Positions 27,520-36,450 of a stretch of DNA of 43,010 bases are shown in pieces. The DNA comes from Scytonema sp. UIC 10036 (GTDB lineage: Bacteria; Cyanobacteriota; Cyanobacteriia; Cyanobacteriales; Nostocaceae), in assembly GCF_009725235.1 (NCBI RefSeq), contig NZ_WJFC01000108.1, positions 1 to 43,010 of the forward strand. Direction: 5' to 3'. The notes under the pieces were generated by a model. That model was not told where the DNA came from, made no database searches, and worked only from the letters and a program-made list of their open reading frames with translations. The position numbers and the translations under genes are program-made. The stretch's first letter is position 1, and each line of letters opens with the position of its first letter.

Positions 27520-27690
27520 ATAGCTAATGGCTAATGGCTAATGGCTAATGGCTAATGGCTAATGGCTAATGGCTAATAGTCAATAGGGTGTAGGTAGGGC
27601 TATGCCATATATTCTAATGTTTGGTGGGCTGTGTTCCCTACCTATTACGGAGTAGCAATTAGCAATTAGCAATTAGCAATTAGCAATTAA
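27520..27690. repeat. 7-bp tandem repeats (CTAATGG)n and (AGCAATT)n
   Basis: Eight or so CTAATGG units (27523-27573) and, after an 80-bp spacer, AGCAATT units (27654-27688). Confidence 0.9.
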
Positions 27691-27740
27691 CTAAAAACTC
27701 GTAGTAAGCTAGAGGTAGGAGCAAGCAAGGGTAAATAACG

Positions 27741-27935
27741 ATGATTCTTCTGCCTGGAGCAACTGTTCGTGTTAAGAATCCTGCAGATACTTACTATCGC
27801 TATGAAGGTCTAGTGCAACGGGTGAGTGATGGAAAAGTAGCTGTTCTATTTGAAGGTGGTAATTGGGATAAATTAATTACATTCCGTCTCTCAGAGTTAG
27901 AACTCGTAGAAACAACAGCACGAAAGAAAAAGTAG
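27741..27935 (+). CDS. ndhS: NAD(P)H-quinone oxidoreductase subunit S (NdhS)
   Basis: 64 residues. An SH3-like domain beginning [20 protein letters not shown] and continuing with [20 protein letters not shown] and [15 protein letters not shown], the NdhS/CRR31 signature. NdhS sits on the stromal/cytosolic side of the photosynthetic NDH-1 complex and helps bind ferredoxin for cyclic electron flow. The basic tail ARKKK is usual. It lies directly upstream of a cyanobacterial HAS-barrel gene on the same strand, separated by a 15-bp inverted repeat. Confidence 0.92.
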   Translation: MILLPGATVRVKNPADTYYRYEGLVQRVSDGKVAVLFEGGNWDKLITFRLSELELVETTARKKK

Positions 27936-27940
27936 TTGTT

Positions 27941-27994
27941 TGTCATTAGTCATTTGTCAAAAGTCCTTTGAAAAAAAATAAATGACTAATGACA
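27941..27994. terminator. 15-bp inverted repeat after ndhS
   Basis: TGTCATTAGTCATTT (27941-27955) pairs exactly with AAATGACTAATGACA (27980-27994) around a 24-nt loop. There is no T-run after it, so it may be a repeat pair rather than an intrinsic terminator. Confidence 0.45.
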
Positions 27995-28026
27995 CTTGAC
28001 CAATGACACTTGACCAATGACTTATT

Positions 28027-28686
28027 ATGCGCCTTCCCCTACCACAGTTTGATAGAAGCAATCGTCATCCCAACCACATTGCTGAGGTGATCGAAACGGC
28101 AACTTGCGAGTTTTTAGCTCAGTGTTTGGAACCGGAGGATTTAAGTTTTCCCTCAATGCCTCCTTTTGGTAGCTGGGTTCGTTCTCTGGATGAAGAGACT
28201 GGGAATGAAATTTATGGGATTGTCTATCACGTAACAACTATGCCTATAGATTCGGTGCATCGAGCAGTGGCTTTAGGTTTATCACTAGAGGACTTGCGCT
28301 CGGAGCAACCTCAAATTTTTGCTATGCTCAAAACCGAGTTTCGGGCTGCGATTGTGGGGTTTCAACAACCTGGAAGTGATAATACGTTTGTCAATGGTAG
28401 AATTTACCAATATCTATCACCTCGTCCACCTCAAATCCATCAAGCAGTTTACCGCTGTGAACCAGAAAAAATTATTAAATTCACCGAAGAACTGGATTTT
28501 TTACAAACATTGCTTTCTATCAGTGGTGCTCCAGTAGATTCTTTAACTGCAGCAGCTATTAGAGATGTATATCAGCTACGCAAAGCCGACAGACAATGGC
28601 TTGTGAAAGCAGGACGTACTCTTAGTGTACTGCTTAAAGAGGATTACGATCGCCTGCGATTTATCTTAAGCCAAATCCACCCATAG
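28027..28686 (+). CDS. HAS-barrel-domain protein of cyanobacteria
   Basis: 219 residues. The N-terminal ~130 residues look like a HAS (HerA-ATP synthase) barrel: ATCEFLAQCLEPEDLSFPSM, GSWVRSLDEETGNEIYGIVY and FRAAIVGFQQPG. The C-terminal part is helical (LDFLQTLLSISGAPVDSLTA, then RKADRQWLVKAGRTLSVLLK). HAS-barrels in HerA-type ATPases mediate protein contacts; no ATPase domain is present here, and the function of this stand-alone type is unknown. The only context is ndhS, 91 bp upstream on the same strand. Moderate confidence in the domain, high that it is a gene. Confidence 0.75.
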   Translation: MRLPLPQFDRSNRHPNHIAEVIETATCEFLAQCLEPEDLSFPSMPPFGSWVRSLDEETGNEIYGIVYHVTTMPIDSVHRAVALGLSLEDLRSEQPQIFAMLKTEFRAAIVGFQQPGSDNTFVNGRIYQYLSPRPPQIHQAVYRCEPEKIIKFTEELDFLQTLLSISGAPVDSLTAAAIRDVYQLRKADRQWLVKAGRTLSVLLKEDYDRLRFILSQIHP

Positions 28687-28917
28687 GTCATTAGTTTTGA
28701 GATAATCGTTTGGGTAGTATAAGGAAAATTTTTATTTTTTTTCAGGGTATGAAGTTGCTGTCTCTAGGTCTAAAAAAACCTTGTAAGTGCAGACAAACGG
28801 AATCTACTCAAATTTCTTTAAATTTAAATTAACGGTAGATTTGCAATTTGTTAAGTTTTACTAATCTAAGAAAGACCTCAATTGAAGCCCCTCTAATGCC
28901 ATTTCTGCGTCCTACCT

Positions 28918-31068
28918 ATGGAACTCACATTACAAGTTCTTGCTTTGGAACCAGCTTTCCCAGTTCTTAGCAAGGAACCTATTGTTCCTATTGCTATTCT
29001 GTTGGTAGTCATTTTAATTGTACCAATCCTGTTTGAGCGGCTGCGATTGCCAGGATTAGTAGGATTGCTTCTCGCCGGGTTAGTCCTCGGACCAAATGGC
29101 TTCGAGATTTTGCTTAAAGATTCTGCCCTCATAAATCTATTGTCGGATATTGGGTTAGTTTACCTGATGTTTGTGGCAGGGTTACAAGTAGATATACAAC
29201 AATTTCGTCGTGTAAAAAGTCGTTCGTTAGGATTTGGATTTTTTGCATTTATAGTTCCTTTACTAGTAGGAACTGCTATAGGGCGGATTTTTAACTTTGA
29301 CTGGAATGCTGCTATTTTGATTGGCTCTTTATTGGCTTCCCACACTCTGGTTGCGTATCCCGTAATTGCTCGCTTGGGTGTTGCCAATAATGAAGCTGTG
29401 GCTGTTACTGTCGGAGCCACTATTGTCACCGATATTGGTGCTTTGCTAGTATTGGCAATTAGCTTAGTCGTTCAAAAAGCAGAACAGTTTAATTATAGCT
29501 TATTGATAGGATTAATTAGTTCTTTAATTGTCTACTCAATTGTAGTTCTAGTTGGTTTTGATTGGTTGGGTAAAGAGTTTTTTCGCCGTTCTGGAGACGA
29601 GGAAGGCAACCAATTTTTATTCGTGCTTCTTGCTGTATTTATGACTTCTGTAGGAGCGCAAATCATTGGAGTGGACAAGATTGTAGGAGCTTTCTTAGCT
29701 GGTTTGGCTGTTAATGAAACAGTGGGAGAAGGTCCAGCTAAAGATAAGGTATTATTCGTTGGCAACGTATTATTTATTCCTATCTTTTTCGTTAATCTAG
29801 GTTTGCGGCTCGATTTACCTTCTTTGGTAAACAATTTTCAGACTTTATGGTTAACGGTTCTGATTGTTGTTGGTTTAATTATAAGTAAATTTATCGCAGC
29901 TTTTTTAGCAAAGATCGCTTACCGCTACACTTGGCAAGAAGTGCTCACAATGTGGTCGCTGTCAATACCGCAAGTAGGTACGACGTTAGCAGCAGCATTA
30001 GTTGCTTATCAAGCTAAATTGCTAAATATTCAAACTCTAAACAGCGTTATTATTTTGATGCTGCTGACTTCAATACTGGGACCGTTAATAACGAGTCGCA
30101 CTGCTGTAGGGTTAACTTCTCCACCGTTCAAAGAGCAGAAGGTTATGGTTCCTTCTTACCAAAAGCCAGAGGAACGAGATAGCCAGTATACTATCATAGT
30201 CCCCGTTTACAATCCCCAAACACAGCAACATCTTATTGAAATGGCGGTTCTGCTGGCACGACAGACACATGGAAGAATTGTGCCCCTAGCGATCGCAACG
30301 GCTTTTGCTCATATGGATGCACCTCAGTTGGATGCTTCCGTTGAACGGAGCCAACGCTTGCTAGCAAAAGCAACGGCACTGAGTAAAGTTTTGGGTGTAG
30401 AAGCTCAACCGTTGATGCGAATTGATGATGCCTTTGCTCAAGGAATTAGTCGAGCTGCTCGAGAACAAAAGGCAAGTTTGATTGTCATGGGTTGGGGTAA
30501 AAGAACTGGGTTAAAAGCACGTTTGTTTGGCAATGTCATTGATAACGTTCTGTGGTCTTCTCATTGTCCGGTAGCTGTAACTCGTTTGGTGGATTCACCA
30601 AGTAAAATTCAACGGATTTTGGTTCCATTAGAAAATTTAACGCCACCTTCATTGCAATCGGTACAGTTTGCCCAAATATTAGCAGAAGCAAATCAAGCAC
30701 AAGTGACAGTACTAAACGTCTGCGAACGTCGTACCAGTTCACACAAGATTGCTTGGCGGCGATCGCAACTCTCACTGACTGTATCTAAACTTGGGACACC
30801 AAATCCACCAGAGATTCAGATCGTAGCTCATGAGAATACCGCTCAAGCAATTTTACAGGCAGCCAGATTGTTTGATTTAGTCGTATTGCCTTTTGTCCGC
30901 AATCGTACTAGCCCCGATAGGTTGGCAATTAGTGATGTCACGACTGAACTGGCGAATCAACTCACCTGTTCCATCGTGATGCTTGGAGAACCCCAACGCA
31001 CTCAAACAGCCGCTGTACCTGCGGGTGTTCCTACGACTACAGCAGCCATGTCTGAAGGAATTGTATAA
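28918..31068 (+). CDS. CPA2/Kef-type cation:proton antiporter with C-terminal universal-stress domains
   Basis: 716 residues. Residues ~15-390 form a 12-13 helix Na+/H+ exchanger domain with the CPA2 signs VPILFERLRLPGLVGLLLAG, GLVYLMFVAGLQVD and GVDKIVGAFLAGLAVNET. In place of the RCK/TrkA-N domain of Kef, two Usp-like domains follow (~425-560 and ~565-700), the first with LIVMGWGKRTG and the GN-x-ID-x-VL-WSSHCPVAV motif (GNVIDNVLWSSHCPVAV) that binds ATP in Usp proteins. The transporter should exchange K+ or Na+ for protons under nucleotide control. The ATG at 28918 begins MELTLQVLALEP. Confidence 0.88.
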   Translation: MELTLQVLALEPAFPVLSKEPIVPIAILLVVILIVPILFERLRLPGLVGLLLAGLVLGPNGFEILLKDSALINLLSDIGLVYLMFVAGLQVDIQQFRRVKSRSLGFGFFAFIVPLLVGTAIGRIFNFDWNAAILIGSLLASHTLVAYPVIARLGVANNEAVAVTVGATIVTDIGALLVLAISLVVQKAEQFNYSLLIGLISSLIVYSIVVLVGFDWLGKEFFRRSGDEEGNQFLFVLLAVFMTSVGAQIIGVDKIVGAFLAGLAVNETVGEGPAKDKVLFVGNVLFIPIFFVNLGLRLDLPSLVNNFQTLWLTVLIVVGLIISKFIAAFLAKIAYRYTWQEVLTMWSLSIPQVGTTLAAALVAYQAKLLNIQTLNSVIILMLLTSILGPLITSRTAVGLTSPPFKEQKVMVPSYQKPEERDSQYTIIVPVYNPQTQQHLIEMAVLLARQTHGRIVPLAIATAFAHMDAPQLDASVERSQRLLAKATALSKVLGVEAQPLMRIDDAFAQGISRAAREQKASLIVMGWGKRTGLKARLFGNVIDNVLWSSHCPVAVTRLVDSPSKIQRILVPLENLTPPSLQSVQFAQILAEANQAQVTVLNVCERRTSSHKIAWRRSQLSLTVSKLGTPNPPEIQIVAHENTAQAILQAARLFDLVVLPFVRNRTSPDRLAISDVTTELANQLTCSIVMLGEPQRTQTAAVPAGVPTTTAAMSEGIV

Positions 31069-31370
31069 TTACTGAGCAGTGACAAATGACAAATGACAAA
31101 TGACAAATGACAAACTTTATTTTTATAAAGATTTTGTAAAATCTAGGTTAAATACTAACAACAGGCAGAGAATGTCTGTTATTTTTTTTATGACTTGTTA
31201 AGACCCGCGAGTACAGAGATAACAAGCGCTCATCCAGGGGCAACTAACTACATCCATCCATCACTCTTTCGAAAAGTATATTTCTTCTGCTGTATTTTTG
31301 TTTAAAGCCTGGGTAATCTAAGTACAAGCGCAAGCGAAGAAAGCAAACATCTGTTAGTAACTGGGAAACT
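31069..31370. other. Intergenic region before the UDP-xylose synthase gene
   Basis: Begins with five ATGACAA heptamers (31077-31113). The rest is AT-rich with no supported gene. A minus-strand frame overlapping the next gene's start was rejected. Confidence 0.6.
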
Positions 31371-32306
31371 ATGAGAATTTTGGTAACAGGCGGTGCTGGG
31401 TTTATTGGCTCCCATCTTATCGATCGGTTAATAACCGATGGAAATGAAGTCATTTGCCTAGACAATTTTTATACAGGGCACAAACGCAATATTTTGAAAT
31501 GGCTGGATCACCCATATTTTGAGATGATCCGTCATGATATTACCGAGCCAATTAGATTGGAAGTCGATCAAATTTACCATTTGGCTTGTCCTGCTTCCCC
31601 AGTACATTACCAGTACAATCCCGTAAAAACAGTGAAAACCAACGTCATGGGTACGTTGAATATGTTGGGATTGGCTAAGCGAGTCAAAGCAAGATTTTTG
31701 TTAGCTTCAACAAGTGAAGTATACGGCGATCCAAACGTTCATCCTCAAAGCGAGGAGTATTGGGGTAATGTGAACCCTATCGGAATTCGCTCTTGCTATG
31801 ACGAAGGAAAACGCATTGCTGAAACTCTGACTTTTGATTACTACAGACAAAATAAAGTTGATGTCCGAGTTGCAAGAATATTTAATACCTACGGACCTCG
31901 AATGCTGGAAAACGATGGTCGGGTGGTTAGCAACTTTGTAGTTCAAGCGTTACGAGGGACTCCTTTGACTGTTTATGGAGAAGGTTCGCAAACCCGCAGT
32001 TTTTGCTATGTCTCCGACTTGGTAGACGGTTTGATGCGTCTCATGAATAACGAATACGTCGGTCCGGTCAATTTGGGAAATCCAGATGAGTACACAATTC
32101 TTGAGTTAGCGCAAGCAGTGCAAAACCTAGTTAACCCCGACGCAAAAATTCAGTTTGAGCCACTACCTTCTGACGATCCGCGTCGCCGCCGTCCTGATAT
32201 TACAAGAGCAAAAACTTGGTTAAATTGGGAACCTAGCGTTCCTTTGCAAGAGGGGTTAAAACTGACTGTAGAAGATTTTCGCGAGCGTATTAAAAATGGT
32301 CAGTAA
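31371..32306 (+). CDS. uxs: UDP-glucuronate decarboxylase (UDP-xylose synthase)
   Basis: 311 residues. An extended short-chain dehydrogenase: [20 protein letters not shown] with the NAD-binding GxxGxxG, then [12 protein letters not shown], the specific UXS motif, [10 protein letters not shown] and the catalytic Tyr/Lys in [19 protein letters not shown] and NTYGPRM also match. It converts UDP-glucuronate to UDP-xylose with tightly bound NAD. The next gene makes its substrate, so the two form an ordered UDP-sugar pair 107 bp apart, probably for exopolysaccharide. The ATG at 31371 agrees with the family start. Confidence 0.92.
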   Translation: MRILVTGGAGFIGSHLIDRLITDGNEVICLDNFYTGHKRNILKWLDHPYFEMIRHDITEPIRLEVDQIYHLACPASPVHYQYNPVKTVKTNVMGTLNMLGLAKRVKARFLLASTSEVYGDPNVHPQSEEYWGNVNPIGIRSCYDEGKRIAETLTFDYYRQNKVDVRVARIFNTYGPRMLENDGRVVSNFVVQALRGTPLTVYGEGSQTRSFCYVSDLVDGLMRLMNNEYVGPVNLGNPDEYTILELAQAVQNLVNPDAKIQFEPLPSDDPRRRRPDITRAKTWLNWEPSVPLQEGLKLTVEDFRERIKNGQ

Positions 32307-32413
32307 CCAATAGTTAGAAAACTGCTGGCGTTGGGAACTATCAATTTATAACCCTTTGCTCCCACTGAAAGTTTCTTCAAACAATTACCCCATAAAACGA
32401 GGAATAAAACGAA

Positions 32414-33805
32414 ATGCGTGTTTGTGTTATAGGTACAGGTTACGTCGGTTTGGTTACAGGTGCGTGCTTAGCTCATATTGGTCATGATGTTATTTGTGTA
32501 GACAATAACGAAGAGAAAGTCAAAATTATGAAGTCCGGGCAATCACCAATATTTGAGCCGGGACTGTCAGATATTATGCAATCTGCAATTAATGCAGAAA
32601 AAATTGAATTTACCACCGATTTGGCAGCTGGCGTTGCTCACGGGGAAATTCTGTTTATTGCAGTCGGAACACCGCCTCTACCAACTGGTGAAAGCGATAC
32701 TCGCTACGTTGAGGCTGTAGCCCGTGGTATTGGCGCTCACTTAAATGGTGGTTATAAGGTTATTGTTAACAAGTCTACAGTGCCTATCGGTTCTGGTGAC
32801 TGGGTACGGATGATTGTTTTAGATGGTATTGCCGAACGTCAAAAAACACTTGTAACTGCAGGTGGAGCTTCGGAATTAGAGAAGTTACCTGAAATTACAG
32901 CTGAGTTTGATGTGGTGAGCAACCCAGAGTTTCTACGGGAAGGCTCAGCGGTATATGATACTTTTAACCCAGACCGGATCGTTTTGGGTGGTAACAGCCC
33001 AAGAGCGATCGCTTTAATGCAACAACTTTACGCTCCCATTGTTGAGCGTAAATTTGCTGAAGACCAATCTTTACCTCCAGTACCAGTGTTGGCAACAGAT
33101 TTGAGTTCGGCAGAAATGATTAAGTATGCCGCTAACGCTTTCTTAGCAACTAAGATTAGTTTTATTAACGAAGTTGCTAACATTTGCGATCGCGTTGGAG
33201 CTGACGTGACTCAAGTTGCCAAAGGTATCGGTTTAGACTCCCGTATTGGTAACAAATTCTTGAATGCTGGTATTGGTTGGGGTGGTTCTTGTTTCCCCAA
33301 AGACGTTGCAGCCTTAATTCACACTGCTGATGACTACGGTTATGAAGCTCAGTTAATGAAAGCAGCTGTGAGCGTTAACGAACGCCAGCGTTTAATTGCA
33401 ATTGAAAAACTGCAGCAAGCCCTGAAAATCCTCAAAGGTAAATCTGTTGGATTGTTAGGTTTAACCTTTAAGCCCGATACAGATGATATGCGTGATGCGC
33501 CCGCCCTCAATATTATCGAGCAGTTGAACCGCTTGGGAGCAAAAGTTAAAGCCTATGACCCCATTGTTTCCCAAACAGGTATGCGTCACGGTTTGACTGG
33601 CGTGTTAGTAGAAACCGATGCAGAAAGACTTGCTGATGGCTGTGATGCTTTGGTGTTGGTAACTGAATGGCAGCAGTTCAGAAACTTAGATTACGCCAAA
33701 ATGGCTACACTCATGAGCCATCCAGTGATGGTTGATGGTCGTAACTATCTCGATCCTGAGACAATGATTCGGGCTGGTTTCCAATATATTGGCGTTGGTC
33801 GGTAG
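32414..33805 (+). CDS. ugd: UDP-glucose 6-dehydrogenase
   Basis: 463 residues. N-terminal NAD domain (MRVCVIGTGYVGLVTGACLA), VGTPPLPTGESD, NKSTVPIGS, NPEFLREGSAVYD, the central helix with KYAANAFLATKISFINE and the catalytic Cys293 in GWGGSCFPKD, then the C-terminal UDP-binding domain (LLGLTFKPDTDDMRDAPAL). It oxidises UDP-glucose twice to UDP-glucuronate. GAGGAATAAAACGA precedes the ATG. The stop is followed directly by a GATTTTGG-type repeat. Confidence 0.95.
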   Translation: MRVCVIGTGYVGLVTGACLAHIGHDVICVDNNEEKVKIMKSGQSPIFEPGLSDIMQSAINAEKIEFTTDLAAGVAHGEILFIAVGTPPLPTGESDTRYVEAVARGIGAHLNGGYKVIVNKSTVPIGSGDWVRMIVLDGIAERQKTLVTAGGASELEKLPEITAEFDVVSNPEFLREGSAVYDTFNPDRIVLGGNSPRAIALMQQLYAPIVERKFAEDQSLPPVPVLATDLSSAEMIKYAANAFLATKISFINEVANICDRVGADVTQVAKGIGLDSRIGNKFLNAGIGWGGSCFPKDVAALIHTADDYGYEAQLMKAAVSVNERQRLIAIEKLQQALKILKGKSVGLLGLTFKPDTDDMRDAPALNIIEQLNRLGAKVKAYDPIVSQTGMRHGLTGVLVETDAERLADGCDALVLVTEWQQFRNLDYAKMATLMSHPVMVDGRNYLDPETMIRAGFQYIGVGR

Positions 33806-34140
33806 ATTTTAGATTTTGGATGCGTGGATGCGTGGATTTTGGATTAAAGCCAAAATCCTGTATCAATCTCTCGTTCCCAGGCGGAGCCGCCTATCTCGTT
33901 CCCAGGCGGAGCCTGGGAATGCCATCTTAGAGGCTCCGCCTCTGTCACCCATCCAACCCAAGCAAGCGAGCGGATTTCGTTGCTAGAAAAACCGCTCTCA
34001 ACACTTGGTTGACCGTTATTGGTTATGATAATTAGCTCTTCAATAAGAGGATATTTGTAGAGTTTACTTGTTATATTCAGATTCCCCTAACTCCCTTAAA
34101 TTGGAACCATGATAATTGTTACAGGTAACTGAAAGAAGGG
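33806..34140. repeat. Repeat-rich intergenic segment, with TCGTTCCCAG-family copy 4
   Basis: Starts with TTTTGGA- and TGCGTGGA-type units (33806-33845). The TCGTTCCCAG-family repeat at 33869-33943 has a duplicated left half (CTCGTTCCCAGGCGGAGCC appears twice) and the GAGGCTCCGCCTC palindrome. The rest to 34140 shows nothing recognisable. Confidence 0.85.
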
Positions 34141-34235
34141 AAAAAATATTTACTTAGCTCCAAAAAAAAGGAAAAAAATATTTACTTAGCTCCAAAAAAA
34201 AGAAAAAAAATATTTACTTAAGTCCAAAAAGAAAG
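34141..34235. repeat. Three A-rich 32-bp direct repeats
   Basis: The core TATTTACTTAGCTCC starts at 34147 and 34179, and again with two changes (TATTTACTTAAGTCC) at 34211, an exact 32-bp period. Long A-tracts separate the cores. 32 bp is close to three helical turns, so the sites face the same side and the A-tracts should bend the DNA. They lie just upstream of the promoter at 34246-34274. Whether they are regulator sites is inference. Confidence 0.9.
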
Positions 34236-34245
34236 ATTGAAAAGA

Positions 34246-34274
34246 TTGAAATACTAGATTTTAGTTGATAAATT
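34246..34274 (+). promoter_or_regulatory. Sigma70-like promoter before the structured element
   Basis: TTGAAA (34246-34251), a 17-bp spacer, then TAAATT (34269-34274). A start near 34281-34283 would place the self-complementary region at the very 5' part of the transcript. The region is AT-rich, so a chance match is possible. Confidence 0.5.
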
Positions 34275-34288
34275 TTAATTTAATTGGT

Positions 34289-34497
34289 AAAGAAGGCAGA
34301 AGTACGCTCGTCTGACGGCAGAAGGTTCCCCACGCGCTTATTGCGGGGGATTTAATAAAGTTACGGAGCATTTATTTGTCTCCATAACTAAGGTAGGGGG
34401 CGCTACACCATCTGAGGTGATGGCACAGAAGACTTATTTTTGTATTAAAAACTACAATATTCCTTCTGCCCCCCGCAGGAGCAAACGTGCCTTTCTT
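34289..34497 (+). ncRNA. Candidate structured RNA or cis-regulatory leader (~209 nt)
   Basis: A long closing helix in three blocks: AAAGAAGGCA (34289-34298) with TGCCTTTCTT (34488-34497), GCTC with GAGC plus CTG with CAG, and a perfect 9-bp GGCAGAAGG (34317-34325) with CCTTCTGCC (34462-34470). Inside, TTTAATA/TATTAAA can pair, and at least three hairpins form: CCCC..GGGG at ~34328-34348, AGTTA-GGAG/CTCC-TAACT at ~34359-34389, and CCATC/GATGG at ~34408-34422. The size and long closing stem recall 6S RNA, but the branched interior does not fit well, and I recognise no known class. It may be an independent RNA or the leader of the peptide gene 81 bp downstream. Strand is inferred from the promoter. 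Confidence 0.5.
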
Positions 34498-34577
34498 CTG
34501 GTAAAACTGCTGCTAAGCTAATTCAACTGTTGATGACTATTTAAGTTATAAAGTAGTATTTTTTGTGGGAGAAAAAA

Positions 34578-34886
34578 ATGGCAAGCATTGAAATTAATGA
34601 ATTGCGTCCTGCAGGCGCTGAACTGTTTCATGATTCTGAAAGCTTTCTTGATGAGCTAAGCGATAGGGAAGTTTGGGGTGGCGCAGCGAGCGCCTCTGCT
34701 CCTGCCACCTTAGGTGCGCTATTAAGTCCCACATTAGGAGATGGCAGCATAAATATAACGGGAGGAAACGGCAGCTTACCCATAGACATAACAGGAGGAC
34801 CTGGCAGCATACCTCTAACGGGATCTGACAGCATCGGTGACCTCTTCGGTAACACCCTCGGTATAGTTCCTGCACCTAGAAATTGA
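34578..34886 (+). CDS. Double-glycine leader peptide, putative secreted/RiPP-like precursor
   Basis: 102 residues from the ATG at 34578, with GGGAG six bases upstream. The N-terminus resembles leaders of cyanobacterial peptide precursors: INELRPAGAELFHDSESFLD, then ELSDREVWGG, with a double-glycine site at 34-35 where a C39-type exporter peptidase would cut. The 67-residue remainder is AASASAPAT followed by imperfect repeats (GDGSINITGG, NGSLPIDITGG, PGSIPLTGS), rich in Gly, Ser, Thr and Ile, with no Cys. No modification enzyme, peptidase or exporter gene lies in the window, so it would depend on trans-acting machinery, or act as a plain secreted repeat peptide. An upstream in-frame TTG (34563) is less likely. 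Confidence 0.72.
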   Translation: MASIEINELRPAGAELFHDSESFLDELSDREVWGGAASASAPATLGALLSPTLGDGSINITGGNGSLPIDITGGPGSIPLTGSDSIGDLFGNTLGIVPAPRN

Positions 34887-34899
34887 ATCCAGTAATGCC

Positions 34900-34965
34900 A
34901 AAACTCCGGTTTCTTTGTGTTTAACCAACGAGAACTCAAGCTTTCAGTGTAGAAACCGGGGTTTT
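34900..34965 (+). terminator. Perfect 15-bp stem-loop after the peptide gene
   Basis: AAAACTCCGGTTTCT (34900-34914) pairs with AGAAACCGGGGTTTT (34951-34965), with one G-U pair and a 36-nt loop. It begins 14 bp after the stop and ends in TTTTAG, so it could stop transcription or protect the 3' end. It resembles dispersed CCGGTTTC palindromes of cyanobacteria. Confidence 0.5.
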
Positions 34966-35163
34966 AGCCTTGACAAATCGCTCATTGTCTGAAATGTTCA
35001 TTCATAACAGGATGCCCAACAAGGCTTTCCTAAATCCAAAATAGAAACAATTCGCAAAAAAAGTCAAAGAAATGGATAAATGACGATCGTGGCATTTCTT
35101 TATTGGTAGTGAGAGAATACGTGTAAGTAAAAACCAAAGGCTTGATGGTACATTATCAACATC

Positions 35164-36252
35164 ATGGGCAATACTTTTGGGCATTTGTTTCGCGTGACTA
35201 CTTTTGGTGAATCCCACGGAGGCGGTGTGGGAGTCGTTATCGATGGTTGTCCTCCAAGACTGGAAATTTCTACAGAGGAAATTCAAGTAGAACTAGACAG
35301 GCGGCGTCCCGGACAAAGTAAGATTACCACTCCTCGCAAGGAAGCTGACGCTTGTGAAATTCTATCTGGAGTGTTTGAGGGTAAAACTCTGGGAACGCCA
35401 ATCGGAATTTTGGTGCGTAACAAAGATACCCGCTCTCAAGACTACGATGAGATGGCTGTTAAGTACCGCCCTTCTCACGCTGATGCAACTTACGATGCCA
35501 AATACGGTATCCGTAATTGGCAAGGTGGAGGTCGATCTTCAGCACGAGAAACGATTGGACGAGTCGCTGCAGGTGCGATCGCGAAAAAAATTCTCCGTCA
35601 AGTTGCTAACGTGGAAGTCATAGGTTACGTTAAGCGCATCAAAGATTTAGAAGGTGCGATCGAGCCAAACACTGTGACTTTAGAACAAGTTGAGAGCAAC
35701 ATCGTTCGTTGTCCCGATACTGAATGTGCAGAAAGGATGATTGAACTGATCGAACAAACCGGGAGACAGGGAGATTCCATCGGTGGCGTCGTGGAATGTG
35801 TGGCGCGAAATGTACCTAAAGGTTTGGGCGATCCAGTTTTTGATAAGTTGGAAGCTGAGCTTGCTAAAGCTGTCATGTCCCTTCCTGCTAGCAAAGGTTT
35901 TGAAATTGGTTCTGGTTTTGCAGGGACGTTGTTAACGGGGTTTGAACATAACGACGAATTTTATATTGATGAAAATGGTGAAATCCGCACCACCACAAAT
36001 CGCTCTGGGGGAATTCAGGGAGGGATTTCCAACGGTGAGAATATTATTTTGCGTGTTGCCTTTAAGCCGACAGCAACTATTAGAAAAGAACAAAAAACGG
36101 TTACCAATGAAGGAGAAGAGACAGTTTTAGCAGGTAAAGGACGCCACGATCCTTGTGTACTACCTCGTGCTGTACCTATGGTGGAAGCAATGGTGGCAAT
36201 TGTGCTGTGCGATCGCTTATTGCAGCATTACGGGCAGTGCAAAGTTTTGTAG
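35164..36252 (+). CDS. aroC: Chorismate synthase
   Basis: 362 residues. Last step of the shikimate pathway: EPSP to chorismate with reduced FMN. The three family signatures are present: [17 protein letters not shown] near the start, the middle [20 protein letters not shown], and [12 protein letters not shown] towards the end, with the C-terminal [20 protein letters not shown]. Normal length for the long-loop bacterial form. ATG at 35164. It is cytosolic, stands alone between the peptide gene and the tandem-repeat protein gene, and has no evident link to either. Confidence 0.96.
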   Translation: MGNTFGHLFRVTTFGESHGGGVGVVIDGCPPRLEISTEEIQVELDRRRPGQSKITTPRKEADACEILSGVFEGKTLGTPIGILVRNKDTRSQDYDEMAVKYRPSHADATYDAKYGIRNWQGGGRSSARETIGRVAAGAIAKKILRQVANVEVIGYVKRIKDLEGAIEPNTVTLEQVESNIVRCPDTECAERMIELIEQTGRQGDSIGGVVECVARNVPKGLGDPVFDKLEAELAKAVMSLPASKGFEIGSGFAGTLLTGFEHNDEFYIDENGEIRTTTNRSGGIQGGISNGENIILRVAFKPTATIRKEQKTVTNEGEETVLAGKGRHDPCVLPRAVPMVEAMVAIVLCDRLLQHYGQCKVL

Positions 36253-36313
36253 GTAAGTTTTACTTTATATGAAGTATTAGTACGAGGGGGGACACCCGTA
36301 TCACAACTCTCAC

Positions 36314-36342
36314 CTCGTTCCCAGGCTCCGCCTGGGAACGAG
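36314..36342. repeat. TCGTTCCCAG-family repeat, copy 5 (minimal palindrome)
   Basis: CTCGTTCCCAGGC and its inverse complement GCCTGGGAACGAG around a 3-nt centre: a near-perfect 29-bp palindrome after aroC, the simplest copy here. Confidence 0.9.
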
Positions 36343-36450
36343 ATAGTGCTAACTAGAGGGGGTAAGATACTAACTCTACCATTTTAATGTCAGTGCTGTT
36401 ATAGTAGCATTAGTAACAAAAATATAAAGTATATTGTACTAGACATTATT

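Noticed and set aside
29160..29834. Long minus-strand frames inside the antiporter gene
   Set aside because: Shadows of the plus-strand coding frame, which has full family homology.
34289..34497. tmRNA, RNase P RNA or SRP RNA
   Set aside because: None of the conserved cores I know of these RNAs is visible; 6S RNA remains only a weak possibility.
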